This document shows positions 41,998 to 50,135 of a stretch of DNA of 64,000 nt, piece after piece. The notes beneath the pieces were generated by a model. The model saw only the letters and a list, made by a program, of their open reading frames with translations. It did not search any database and was not told the origin of the DNA. The stretch comes from Vicinamibacteraceae bacterium (lineage in GTDB: Bacteria > Planctomycetota > Phycisphaerae > Phycisphaerales > UBA5793), in NCBI GenBank assembly GCA_011525805.1, contig WYBR01000138.1, positions 1-64,000 of the forward strand, read 5' to 3'. A program made the translations under genes and the position numbers. Each line of letters starts with the position of its first letter. The first letter of the stretch is position 1.

Positions 41998-42257
41998 CGC
42001 TCCGAAGGAGCGCCGGAATGTAGCCACGGGTGGAGCATCGCGAAGCAAGTGGAACCCGTGGTCATGGATCGGTAGAGCGGTTCCGCCCCGACGGGGCGGC
42101 GGAGGCGCGAGTCACGCGATAACGGAGATCGACCCTGGCGCAATCGGGTGATTCCTTCGCCCCTCCGGGGCGAGATTTCGCTTTGATACGCTTTCCACGG
42201 GTTCCGTGATGCTCTGCATCACTCCACCCGTGGCTACATTCCGCGACCCCTTCGGGG
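41998..42257. repeat. Composite palindromic element E2 (TAGCC/GGCTA family)
   Basis: A 260-bp intergenic element closely similar to E1. Hairpin CGCTCCGAAGGAGCG (41998-42012); left arm TAGCCACGGGTGG (42021-42033); GGAACCCGTGG (42051-42061); hairpins CCGCCCCGACGGGGCGG (42083-42099) and CGCCCCTCCGGGGCG (42158-42172); CCACGGGTTCC and GTGATGC/GCATCAC (42206-42222); right arm CCACCCGTGGCTA (42224-42236), the exact complement of the left arm; closing hairpin CCCCTTCGGGG (42247-42257). It lies between the end of DAHP synthase and the promoter of the FHA kinase. Confidence 0.85.
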
Positions 42258-42278
42258 CCGACTTCTAGAAAGAGTGGT

Positions 42279-43712
42279 CTACGCGCTCGCCAGCCTTCGT
42301 GCGATCAGGAACGACATCTCCAGCGACTGTTCGTAGTTGAGACGTGGGTCGCACATGGTGCGGTAGTTGGCATCGAGATCGGCTTCGCTCAGGCCGCGGG
42401 CGCCGCCGGTGCATTCGGTGACGTGGTCGCCGGTCAACTCAAAGTGGACGCCGCCGAGATACGTGCCCGCCTTCGCGTGCAGGTCGAAGGAGGCGTCGAG
42501 TTCGCCGAGGATGTCGGCGAAGTCGCGGGTCTTGCGAGCCGCCGCGTCCTCGCGGCGGATCGCGTCCGACGTCCCTGTGCCCGCGCCGAGGACGTCGCGG
42601 CTCGCGGCGCCGCCGACGTCGCGGCTCACGGCTTTCGTATTCCCGTGCATCGGATCGCAGACCCACAGCACGCGGCGATCGGTGCGGTTCACCGCCTCGA
42701 GCAGCGGCGGCAGGCAGCGCTGCACGCTCGCCAATCCCATCCTGTGAATGAGCACGAGGCGGCCGGGTTCGTTGGCCGGATTCAGCCGATCGATCAGCGC
42801 CAGCACGTCATCAGGAGTAGCGCTTGTCCCGAGTTTGACGCCGATAGGATTGCGCACGCCGCGGAAGAACTCGACGTGCGCGCCGTCCAGGGCGCGGCAG
42901 CGGTCGCCGATCCACGGCAGGTGGGCGGTAAGGTTGTAATGTCCCTGGCGCCGCGGAACCGTACGCGTGCCCGCGCTTTCGTAGAGCAGGTGCAGCCCCT
43001 CGTGGCTCGTGAAGAACTCGACGCGCGTGAGGTCGTCGATCGCCTGGCCGGCGATCGTCTCCATGAAGCGGACCGAGTCGGAGAGGCGCCTCACCATCGA
43101 GTGGTACTCCTCGTGGAGCGCCGCGTTGTCGCAGAAGGCCAGTTCCCAGTATTCGGGATGGTGCAGGTCGGCAAAGCCCGCGTCGATGAGCGAGCGGATG
43201 AAGTTGAGCGTGAGCGCGGCGTGCTGGTAGCAGCGGACCATGAGATGCGGATTGGGCCGGCGGGCCTCGGGCGTGAACTCGATCGAGTTGATGAGATCGC
43301 CGAAGTAACTCGGCAGCGTGAGGCTGCGGCCGTCGGGGCCGGTTCGCGTCTCCGTCGCGCTGGAGCGCGGCTTGGCGTACTGGCCCGCGAAGCGGCCGAT
43401 GCGCGTGATCGGCTTGCGGGCGCCCTGCACGAGCACCAGGCTCATCTGGAGAAGAATCTTGAGTTTGTTGGTGATGACGTCGGGCGTGCAGTCGGCCAGC
43501 GACTCGGCGCAGTCGCCGCCCTGGAGGATGAAGCGCCGGCCCTGCTGCGCCTCGGCGAGTTCGCCCTTGAGGCGCTCGATCTCCCAACTGGTCACCAGCG
43601 GGGGAAAGGAGCGCAGGCGGGCCACGGCCGTCTCGACCGCCCGCGCGTCGTCGTAGGCCGGCTGATGCAGCGCGGGACGCGACTTCCAGGATTCAACCGA
43701 CCAGTCCGACAC
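42279..43712 (-). CDS. Class II 3-deoxy-7-phosphoheptulonate (DAHP) synthase with an internal insertion
   Basis: A 477-aa enzyme joining phosphoenolpyruvate and erythrose 4-phosphate, the first step of the shikimate pathway. Start: GTG at 43712 (VSDWSVESWKSRPALHQPAY) with GGAG 5 nt upstream. Signature blocks: LQGGDCAE (63-70), KPITRIGRFAGQYAKPRS, FFTSHEGLHLLYE, VKLGTSATPDDVL, VCDPMHGNT (351-359) and GGVHFELTGDHVTECTGG (420-437), covering the metal and substrate residues. Between HGNT and KTRDF, where the family has about six residues, there are about 33 (residues 360-393, with two SRDV repeats), encoded by repetitive DNA at 42534-42631. Confidence 0.94.
   Translation of the reverse strand: MSDWSVESWKSRPALHQPAYDDARAVETAVARLRSFPPLVTSWEIERLKGELAEAQQGRRFILQGGDCAESLADCTPDVITNKLKILLQMSLVLVQGARKPITRIGRFAGQYAKPRSSATETRTGPDGRSLTLPSYFGDLINSIEFTPEARRPNPHLMVRCYQHAALTLNFIRSLIDAGFADLHHPEYWELAFCDNAALHEEYHSMVRRLSDSVRFMETIAGQAIDDLTRVEFFTSHEGLHLLYESAGTRTVPRRQGHYNLTAHLPWIGDRCRALDGAHVEFFRGVRNPIGVKLGTSATPDDVLALIDRLNPANEPGRLVLIHRMGLASVQRCLPPLLEAVNRTDRRVLWVCDPMHGNTKAVSRDVGGAASRDVLGAGTGTSDAIRREDAAARKTRDFADILGELDASFDLHAKAGTYLGGVHFELTGDHVTECTGGARGLSEADLDANYRTMCDPRLNYEQSLEMSFLIARRLASA
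42534..42631. repeat. Dispersed repeat inserted in frame in the DAHP synthase gene
   Basis: The 24 nt at 42534-42557 are the exact reverse complement of 9044-9067 in the uvrB-side repeat. Further right are two 17-nt direct copies of GACGTCGCGGCTCGCGG (42591-42607 and 42615-42631, one mismatch), and 42588-42607 resembles 9050-9069 with two changes. The segment forms inverted repeats with itself and encodes the extra residues of the enzyme. Confidence 0.75.
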
Positions 43713-43830
43713 GGCAACTCCGTCCGATAGAGCAGCAGGGGCGGTTCGACAAGAGGCAATCGTACGCGCCCGGTTGCGGCCCTGACGCTGGGGAGCGATC
43801 CGGGGTGCAGTCCATTCTTCGGGTGCATTC

Positions 43831-43968
43831 GGGGTGCCGTGGTCAAGCGACGCTTTGGGAGCGCGGGCCACGCGAGTGCAGTCGCGACGATCGAATCAGG
43901 TTGATCGTTCGTCCGCACAATGGCGTGGCCCTCCGGTCGCAAAGCCTCCCTCCGGACCACGGCACCCC
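43831..43968. repeat. 138-nt palindromic element E4 upstream of the PhoH-like gene
   Basis: Outer arms GGGGTGCCGTGGTC (43831-43844) and GACCACGGCACCCC (43955-43968) are exact complements. Inner complementary segments include GGGCCACGC with GCGTGGCCC. No coding capacity is supported in 43713-44060. The arrangement (outer arms, inner stems) recalls E1-E3 but the TAGCC/GGCTA ends are absent. It lies 26 nt before a TACAAT box and could form a structured RNA if transcribed. Confidence 0.6.
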
Positions 43969-43993
43969 CGCGCTGTTTTCTATCGGCCTCTCA

Positions 43994-43999
43994 TACAAT
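43994..43999 (+). promoter_or_regulatory. Candidate -10 box (TACAAT) for the PhoH-like gene
   Basis: TACAAT lies 61 nt upstream of the proposed TTG start at 44061, which has AAGGAG 8 nt before it. It is the same hexamer used before several other genes in the window. A -35 consensus is not visible. Confidence 0.4.
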
Positions 44000-44060
44000 C
44001 GACTGGCCGCCGGCGGAACTTCGGCCGATGTGTGCAGGAGCAGGAGAAGGAGCGTTTGCC

Positions 44061-45491
44061 TTGAAGAAGTCCTCCGGCGTCATTGCCCAGCCCGCGGCGC
44101 AGTCCCCCGCCGCCGCCGCGTCGAAGGTCAAGCACTTCGTGATCGACACCAACGTCGTGCTGCACAACCCCAAGAGCCTCTTCATGTTCGACGACAACGA
44201 AGTGGTCATCCCCTTCGCCGTCCTCGAAGAACTCGACCTTCTCAAGCGCGGCAACGACGACATCGGCCGCAACGCGCGCGAAGTCATCCGCCAACTCGAC
44301 ATCTTGCGCGGGCGCGGCCGGCTCATGGATGGCGTGCAGTGGAACGAGCGGGGCGGGATGATCCGCGTCGCCCTCGATTCCAATGAACTCGCCCCGCACC
44401 TGCGCACCGACAGCCCCGACAACCGCATCATCTCGATCGCCTGGGCGCTGAGCCGGGAGGGCAAGCGCACCGTCTTCGTCTCCAAGGACATCAACGCGCG
44501 CCTCAAGGCCGACGCGATCGGCCTGACCGCCGAGGACTTCGAGAGCGAGAAGGTGGATGCGGCGAGCCTCTACACAGGGTACTGTACGCTCGACGTGCCC
44601 GGCGAGATCATCGATGAACTTTACACCGAGCGGCAGGTCGTTCTGGATCGCATCGAGCCGCACCTGCTCGTGGATGCCGAGGGCCAGAGCGGCGCGATCC
44701 ATATTCACGCCAACGAGTTCGTCCTCCTGCGCGACCTCGCCGACCAGTCGCACACGGGCCTGGCGCGGCGCCTCGCGGACACGAACCACATCATCCCTAT
44801 CACGGGCCCGCGCCGGCCGACCTTCGGCGTGATGGCGCGCAACCTCCAGCAGACGATGGCGCTGGACCTGCTGCTCGACGACGACGTGCAACTCGTCACG
44901 CTGCTGGGCACGGCGGGGACGGGCAAGACGCTCCTGGCGCTGGCCGCCGGCATGACCAAGGTCTTCAACGAGGAGCGCTACGACAAACTGCTCGTGGCCC
45001 GGCCGATCATGCCGCTGGGGCGCGACATCGGTTATCTGCCCGGCGACAAGGATGAGAAGTTGACGGCGTGGATGCAGCCGATCTTCGACAACCTGTCCTT
45101 CCTGCTGAGCAACCGCGGCACGCGCTTCGACGCCGCCGAGAGCCACTCGACCGAGCAGCGCGTGCAGAAACTGATGGCCGAGGGCAAACTCGTCATGGAG
45201 CCGCTGACCTACATCCGCGGCCGTTCGATCCCGCACCAGTTCATGATCGTCGATGAGGCGCAGAACCTCACGCCGCACGAGGTGAAGACGATCGCCTCGC
45301 GCGTGGGCGAGGGGACGAAGATCGTGCTGACGGGCGACGTGGGCCAGATCGACAATCCGTACCTCGATGCCGAGAGCAACGGCCTGAGTTACCTTGTTGA
45401 GCGTCTCAAGTACGAGGGGATCGTGGGCCACGTCACGCTGGCCAAGAGCGAGCGCAGCGACCTGGCGCGACTGGTGGCGGAGACGCTGTAG
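44061..45491 (+). CDS. PIN domain / PhoH-type ATPase
   Basis: A 476-aa protein. Residues about 18-160 are a PIN RNase domain (HFVIDTNVVLHNP, then FAVLEELDLLK, DNRIISIAWAL and KDINARLKADAIGL carrying the acidic metal ligands). Residues about 245-470 are a PhoH ATPase: Walker A LGTAGTGKTLLALA, LVARPIMPLGRDIGYLPG and Walker B FMIVDEAQNLTPHE. PIN-PhoH (YlaK/PhoH2) proteins are RNA helicase/RNase enzymes linked to stress. The TTG at 44061 has AAGGAG 8 nt upstream; an in-frame ATG at 44028 has no such site. It ends 44 nt from a convergent gene. Confidence 0.92.
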   Translation: MKKSSGVIAQPAAQSPAAAASKVKHFVIDTNVVLHNPKSLFMFDDNEVVIPFAVLEELDLLKRGNDDIGRNAREVIRQLDILRGRGRLMDGVQWNERGGMIRVALDSNELAPHLRTDSPDNRIISIAWALSREGKRTVFVSKDINARLKADAIGLTAEDFESEKVDAASLYTGYCTLDVPGEIIDELYTERQVVLDRIEPHLLVDAEGQSGAIHIHANEFVLLRDLADQSHTGLARRLADTNHIIPITGPRRPTFGVMARNLQQTMALDLLLDDDVQLVTLLGTAGTGKTLLALAAGMTKVFNEERYDKLLVARPIMPLGRDIGYLPGDKDEKLTAWMQPIFDNLSFLLSNRGTRFDAAESHSTEQRVQKLMAEGKLVMEPLTYIRGRSIPHQFMIVDEAQNLTPHEVKTIASRVGEGTKIVLTGDVGQIDNPYLDAESNGLSYLVERLKYEGIVGHVTLAKSERSDLARLVAETL

Positions 45492-45534
45492 ACGGGGGCA
45501 TCGTACTGCGAGCGGAGAGCGGGCCGCGAGGGAA

Positions 45535-46668
45535 TTACTGCCCCGACTCCCAGAACACCATCCACAGCGCGCGGCCGTTCACCGGCTCGTTGGCGGTCTG
45601 TTGGATGTGATCGGGCACGTCGTAGATCGCGTGGACCCAGAGGAGGTCGCCGGCGGTGAAGGTCGGTCCGTTGCTGCCCGGCATGGCGACGGAACTCTGC
45701 ATCGCGCCCATGTCGAAATGCCCGGCGTGGGTGTGCCAGGTCGTCGGCGGCTGGTCCGGCTCATTGCAGCGATGGCCCGCGGGCTGGTTCTGCGGCGGAT
45801 AGGTAGGGGTCGCCGTGAAGAGAATGTCCTCGTTGCGCATCAGGCGCATCCACGATGCGTGATCCTGAAGAAACGGAATGGCCGCAACAATGCGGCCGGA
45901 AACGCCGGATGGGATTTCCCATTCCGGCCCGATCTTCTCGGATTCCTGCCCCGAGGGCAGGCAGAAGTCATGGCCGCAGTACACGGCGCTGACCCATGAG
46001 ACGTTTACATCGTGATACTCCTGCTCGACATCGAGATCAAAGACGAGCGTAAACCGCAGGTAGGCGGCATCGAACAGGTGGATGGCGATGTCCGCCGGAT
46101 TGGCCCAGAGCCAGTTGGACGCCGTTACCGTGTCGTCCGGATCAAACACCATCGCGTAATCCTGGTTCCCACCGATGTTTCGGAAGTCGTAAGAAGTCAG
46201 TTCGTGCCCGGCCGCGACGGGCCAGACGCGATTGCAGGGATCCTTTGCCGGTCGGCCGTTCATCTTGAGGACGCAGCGATCAACGAGGCGTCGATGCTCG
46301 TCATCGGAGGAGTAATCACTCGTCGGAACGGTTTCGTACTCCGGATGAGGGCCGAACATCAGGCGGACGTCCTTGACCCCTCTGAACCAAACGTAGTCGC
46401 CGATCTCTTCATCATCCAAGAGCAATTGGCGAATCGAGAAGAGAGAGGTTTGACCGGAAACCTGCCCGAGGCTTGCGAGGTGCGTCGGCGAATCCTCATG
46501 GAACATCCGGGCAATCTGTTGACTCGGTTCAAGATCGAAGCCGGCGATCCAGACGAAGACGTCCCTCTCCCGCACATTCTGGGCGTCCGCGGACCGTGTG
46601 CCTGCCGCGCAGAACGCCGCCACTACGACCGTGACCGCGACGAGTCGACCCATCACTTTGAGATTCAC
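45535..46668 (-). CDS. Secreted protein of unknown function
   Basis: A 377-aa protein starting at GTG 46668 after GGAAGGAAA. The signal peptide is LVAVTVVVAAFCAAGTRSADAQ. The mature protein is acidic and aromatic-rich with several cysteine pairs (RCVLKMNGRPAKDPCNRVW, VYCGHDFCLP) and a WHTHAGHFDMG segment with histidines that could bind metal. No domain is recognised. Its C-terminus (ALWMVFWESGQ) is strongly aromatic. It is divergent from the HAF-repeat gene at 46812 with 143 nt between starts, and GC content is lower than the window average. Confidence 0.75.
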   Translation of the reverse strand: MNLKVMGRLVAVTVVVAAFCAAGTRSADAQNVRERDVFVWIAGFDLEPSQQIARMFHEDSPTHLASLGQVSGQTSLFSIRQLLLDDEEIGDYVWFRGVKDVRLMFGPHPEYETVPTSDYSSDDEHRRLVDRCVLKMNGRPAKDPCNRVWPVAAGHELTSYDFRNIGGNQDYAMVFDPDDTVTASNWLWANPADIAIHLFDAAYLRFTLVFDLDVEQEYHDVNVSWVSAVYCGHDFCLPSGQESEKIGPEWEIPSGVSGRIVAAIPFLQDHASWMRLMRNEDILFTATPTYPPQNQPAGHRCNEPDQPPTTWHTHAGHFDMGAMQSSVAMPGSNGPTFTAGDLLWVHAIYDVPDHIQQTANEPVNGRALWMVFWESGQ

Positions 46669-46811
46669 GGTTTCCTTCCTTTCCGAGCGGGGCGCTTTCC
46701 CTTCGGCGCTTCGCACTATCATCGGACAACGAGGAATATCCTTCGAGCCCTACTGGTTTTGCCCGAGGGAGTAGATTGCACTCCATGGCGTGCCTGAAGG
46801 GAAGGCAACCG

Positions 46812-48134
46812 ATGACTCCGCTAGGAGAACGGGCTGGTCGGCAGATTATTGGGGTGATGTGCATGGTCGCCTTGACCACTCCGGTTATGGCTCAGCGCTA
46901 TCGGCTCATAGAGGTCGGAACGCTTCCGGGACATGGGAACGCATATCCGGTAGCGATCAATGATGGGGGACAGGTGCTTGGGTATGCACTGCCCGTCACG
47001 ACGGCGTTCGTTTGGATGGACGGACAGTTCCGCGTGTTGCCCTTCCTGAACCCCCAGGATCCCAGTTCCATTCCACACGATTTGAACAACCGGGGCGACG
47101 CGGTCGGCTGGTCGCGCGCGCTGGCGCAAGGCCATGCCGTCCTTTGGCCGGCGGAGGGGGGGATCATCGACCTTGATCCGCCGGGCGCTAACGACAGCCA
47201 CGCAAGCGCACTGAATGAGGACCGGCTTGTCGTCGGCTTCGCGCGCAACTGGAGCTCCTTCACTTGGGAGAGCGGGAAGTGGACCGACTTCTATGACGCC
47301 GGCTGGCGCTCGATGAACAATCTCGGCCAGATGGTCGGCGTCAAGGATGGAAACGCCGTGATCTGGGAGAACGGCGAGTTGCACACGCTTGCGAATCTTC
47401 TGCCCAACGGGCAGAGCGGAGCGCGGGAGATCAGTGAATCGGGACGTTTCATTTCGGGTTCAACGACGTTGCCGGGCGACCTGTGGATTCCCGTCCTCTG
47501 GGACAACCGCCGCATCATCGTGCTCGGCGTGCTCCAGCCCGGTCTCGGCGGCTCGTCGGGCGGAACCAATGAATCGGGCGAAGTGGTCGGCACGGCCTCG
47601 ATTCAGACCGGACCGTTTCGAGAGGAACGGGGATTTATCTGGCAACGGCACGTGATGCACGATGTGAACGATCTGCTCCCTGACGGCGTGAGCGACGAAT
47701 GGCTCGTCATCGCCGGCCGCGACATCAATGAGTCGGGGCAACTGCTCATGCACGCCTATGCGCGCTCGCGCGACCTGCGATTGCCCGTCCGCCTCGACCC
47801 CGTCGATGAAGGCCTGACGGTGTGGTCGTTCGCGCCCAACGCGCCCGGCGCGGTCAACACGCTCGAAGTGATTCACGCCACGCCGCACGGGCGGGTCGTC
47901 TTCGTCGCGGGCACAGCCCGCGGCGAGGGGCGCAGCGTCCCGCAGTGTCCGGGCGCGACGGTTGAACTCGTCAACCCGCAGGTGATCGGCACGACTGTCG
48001 CCGACGCCGACGGCCGCGCGACGCTCGACCGCTTCATCCCCGCCGGCCTCGCCGGCAAGCGTTTCGTGGTGCAGGCGATCGACTGGAGCACGTGCCAGAC
48101 CAGCCCACCGGGGTTCATCCAGATTCAGCCGTAA
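46812..48134 (+). CDS. Secreted HAF-repeat protein
   Basis: A 440-aa protein. The ATG at 46812 follows an AAGGGAAGG stretch, and the signal peptide runs to VMAQ. The mature part is a series of HAF-type beta-propeller-like repeats in which a phrase such as AINDGGQVLGYA, DLNNRGDAVGWS, ALNEDRLVVGFA, SMNNLGQMVGV or EISESGRFISGS is followed by an aromatic strand (AFVWMDGQ, AVLWPAEGG, AVIWENGE). The last 100 residues form a separate beta-sandwich-like tail (VDEGLTVWSFAPNAPGAVNTLEV). The function of HAF proteins is unknown, and extracellular or outer-surface location is expected. Confidence 0.88.
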   Translation: MTPLGERAGRQIIGVMCMVALTTPVMAQRYRLIEVGTLPGHGNAYPVAINDGGQVLGYALPVTTAFVWMDGQFRVLPFLNPQDPSSIPHDLNNRGDAVGWSRALAQGHAVLWPAEGGIIDLDPPGANDSHASALNEDRLVVGFARNWSSFTWESGKWTDFYDAGWRSMNNLGQMVGVKDGNAVIWENGELHTLANLLPNGQSGAREISESGRFISGSTTLPGDLWIPVLWDNRRIIVLGVLQPGLGGSSGGTNESGEVVGTASIQTGPFREERGFIWQRHVMHDVNDLLPDGVSDEWLVIAGRDINESGQLLMHAYARSRDLRLPVRLDPVDEGLTVWSFAPNAPGAVNTLEVIHATPHGRVVFVAGTARGEGRSVPQCPGATVELVNPQVIGTTVADADGRATLDRFIPAGLAGKRFVVQAIDWSTCQTSPPGFIQIQP

Positions 48135-48219
48135 GGGCGTCTTTGACCCTGTTTGGCCGGGTCCGGCCCGAGTTTTTCCGGAATTCGCCTTTTTTCTAGG
48201 GTGAAGTGGCGGGTCGGGC

Positions 48220-48247
48220 TTGCTTCCTGCAGCGGAGACCCTATAAA
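48220..48247 (+). promoter_or_regulatory. Candidate promoter of the HU-like gene
   Basis: TTGCTT (48220-48225), a 16-nt spacer and TATAAA (48242-48247) lie 84 nt before the GTG start at 48332. This is one of the few -35/-10 pairs in the window close to the sigma-70 consensus, fitting a highly expressed DNA-binding protein. Confidence 0.5.
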
Positions 48248-48331
48248 AACCGACATGAAAGCCACGGGTGGAGGTTCAGGGTGAACCGCCAGCCCGGCTC
48301 CGTCCTTCTCTTTTTCAATGGAGAACCAGCA

Positions 48332-48679
48332 GTGGCCAAGAGCAAGAAGACCCCGTCGTACAAGTTCACCAAGGCCGACAAGCCCCGCAGCAAGGGCGAC
48401 ATCTACACAAACCTTGCGACGAACACGGGCCTGAGCCGCAAGCAGGTCGCGGGCGTCTTTGACGCGCTCGCGGCGATGGTCGGCAACGACCTGAGGAAGA
48501 ACGGGCCGCAGATCTTCACGCTGCCGGGCATGGCGAAGATCGTGGTGCAGCGCAAGCCCGCGACCAAGGCGCGCGAGGGGATCAACCCCTTCACCGGCCA
48601 GCCGACCATCTTCAAGGCCAAGCCGGCGCGCAACGTCGTCAAGGTCCGCCCGCTCAAGGCGCTCAAGGACATGGTCTGA
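48332..48679 (+). CDS. HU/IHF-family DNA-binding protein
   Basis: A 115-aa nucleoid protein. HU dimers bend and compact DNA. The start is the GTG at 48332, with GGAGA 7 nt upstream. A 25-residue basic extension (VAKSKKTPSYKFTKADKPRSK) precedes the HU fold: DIYTNLATNTGLSRKQVAGVFDALAAMV (helices), FTLPGMAKIVVQRKPATKAREGINPFTGQPTIFKAKPARN (DNA-binding arm with the G-INPFTG motif, normally GRNPQTG), then LKALKDMV. The lysine-rich N-terminal extension is longer than in E. coli HU and common in planctomycete members. It ends before a strong hairpin. Confidence 0.92.
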   Translation: MAKSKKTPSYKFTKADKPRSKGDIYTNLATNTGLSRKQVAGVFDALAAMVGNDLRKNGPQIFTLPGMAKIVVQRKPATKAREGINPFTGQPTIFKAKPARNVVKVRPLKALKDMV

Positions 48680-48720
48680 GCGATTCAGATCGAGTCGCGT
48701 CACTCAAGTGATTCCACGCC

Positions 48721-48749
48721 GAAGCCCACGTTCATTGAACGTGGGCTTC
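48721..48749. terminator. Bidirectional hairpin between convergent HU-like and fah genes
   Basis: GAAGCCCACGTTCA (48721-48734) is exactly complementary to TGAACGTGGGCTTC (48736-48749), forming a stem with a small loop. It lies between two stop codons facing each other. No T-run follows, as at 11738-11768. Confidence 0.65.
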
Positions 48750-48776
48750 GCGCGTTGAGCGCGCTGTGTGCGTTCC

Positions 48777-50093
48777 TCATGCCCCCGGCGCCCGCAGGAT
48801 CGTGCCGCGCACCTCGCCCAGCCCGATGCGCGGCAGGTCGGGGCGGGCGGAGTGGCCGGTCATGATGACCGTGTCGCCGTCGGCGAGGAAGCGGCGCTGC
48901 TCGCCCGTGGGCAGCGTCAGCGGCTGCGTGCCTTTCCAGCAGATCTCCAGCATCGAGCCGCGCGAGTCGGGCGTGGGGCCGCTCACCGTGCCCGAGGCGT
49001 AGAGGTCGCCGGGGCGCACGTTGCAGCCCGTGATCGTCTGGTGCGCCAACTGCTGGCACATGTTCCAGTACATCAGGCTGAAGTTGTTCCGCGTGACTGG
49101 GACGGGCGCGATGCCCTGCTCGCGCATCTTCGCGGATTGCAGGCGGACTTCGAGATTGAGATCGAAGTTCCAGTCCCACGCGCCGTCGAGGTACTTCTGC
49201 ACCGGCGGATCATCCGGGCCGCGCGGCGTGCGCACGCGATACGGGTCGAGCGCCTCGATCGGCACGACCCACGGGCTGATGGATGTGGCGAAGTTCTTGG
49301 CGGTGAAGGGGCCCAGCGGGACGTACTCCCACTTCTGAATGTCGCGGGCGCTCCAGTCGTTGACGAGCACGAGGCCGAAGATGTGCTCGTGCGCCTGGTT
49401 GACGTCGATCGGCCGGCCGAGCGCGTTGCCGGGGCCGGTGATGAAGCCGACTTCGAGTTCAAAGTCCAGCAGGCGGCAGGGGCCGAAGGTCGGCGTCGGT
49501 GCATCCTCGGGGTTCGTCTGGCCGCAGGGCCGATGAATGTCGGTTCCGGAGACGACGATGGAACTTGACCGCCCGTGGTAGCCGACGGGCAGGTGCTTCC
49601 AGTTGGGCAGGAGGGCGTTGGCGGGATCGCGGAACATCATGCCGACGTTGGTGGCGTGCTCCTTCGAGGAGTAGAAGTCGGTGTAGTCGCCAACCTCGAC
49701 GGGCAGGTGCATGACGGCCTGGTCCATCGGCACAAGGCAACGGGAGCGCAAGTCCGGGTTGTCGCGCAGTGCGGGGCTGGACTCGCGAAGCCAGCGGCTG
49801 ATGCGATGGCGCACGAGGGTCCACGTCTTGCGGCCGCGGTTCAGGAGCGGGTTGAGCGAGTGCTGCGCGAAGAGCGCCGGGCCGAGGTCCGCGAGGTCTG
49901 GGCACAACTCCGGCCAGACGATGGAGAGGTCGAGGACGTGTTGCCCGATCGCGACGCCGATGCGGTGCGCCCCGGGCGACTGCCCGCGCAGCGTGAAGAC
50001 GCCCAGCGGGAGGTTCTGGATTGGAAAGTCGCACGCAGAGTCGTTGGCGTCGTCGAGCCAGCAGCGCAGGCCGGGGTCGTTGGTCTCAATCAT
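48777..50093 (-). CDS. fahA: Fumarylacetoacetase
   Basis: A 438-aa hydrolase that splits fumarylacetoacetate into fumarate and acetoacetate, the last step of tyrosine/homogentisate breakdown. The N-terminal domain (SACDFPIQNLPLGVF) and C-terminal barrel are both present. Active-site blocks: VGDYTDFYSSKEHATNVG with the Asp metal ligand and catalytic His, LPVGYHGRSSSIVVSG, FELEVGFITGPGN and VNDWSARDIQKWEYVPLGPFTAKNFATSISPWVV. Length matches mammalian FAH. It lies 42 nt after the unknown gene at 50136 on the same strand; no homogentisate dioxygenase is in the window. Confidence 0.96.
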   Translation of the reverse strand: MIETNDPGLRCWLDDANDSACDFPIQNLPLGVFTLRGQSPGAHRIGVAIGQHVLDLSIVWPELCPDLADLGPALFAQHSLNPLLNRGRKTWTLVRHRISRWLRESSPALRDNPDLRSRCLVPMDQAVMHLPVEVGDYTDFYSSKEHATNVGMMFRDPANALLPNWKHLPVGYHGRSSSIVVSGTDIHRPCGQTNPEDAPTPTFGPCRLLDFELEVGFITGPGNALGRPIDVNQAHEHIFGLVLVNDWSARDIQKWEYVPLGPFTAKNFATSISPWVVPIEALDPYRVRTPRGPDDPPVQKYLDGAWDWNFDLNLEVRLQSAKMREQGIAPVPVTRNNFSLMYWNMCQQLAHQTITGCNVRPGDLYASGTVSGPTPDSRGSMLEICWKGTQPLTLPTGEQRRFLADGDTVIMTGHSARPDLPRIGLGEVRGTILRAPGA

Positions 50094-50135
50094 TTTGGTC
50101 GTCCGGAGAATCCAGGGTTGACGAACGGCCGCCCC

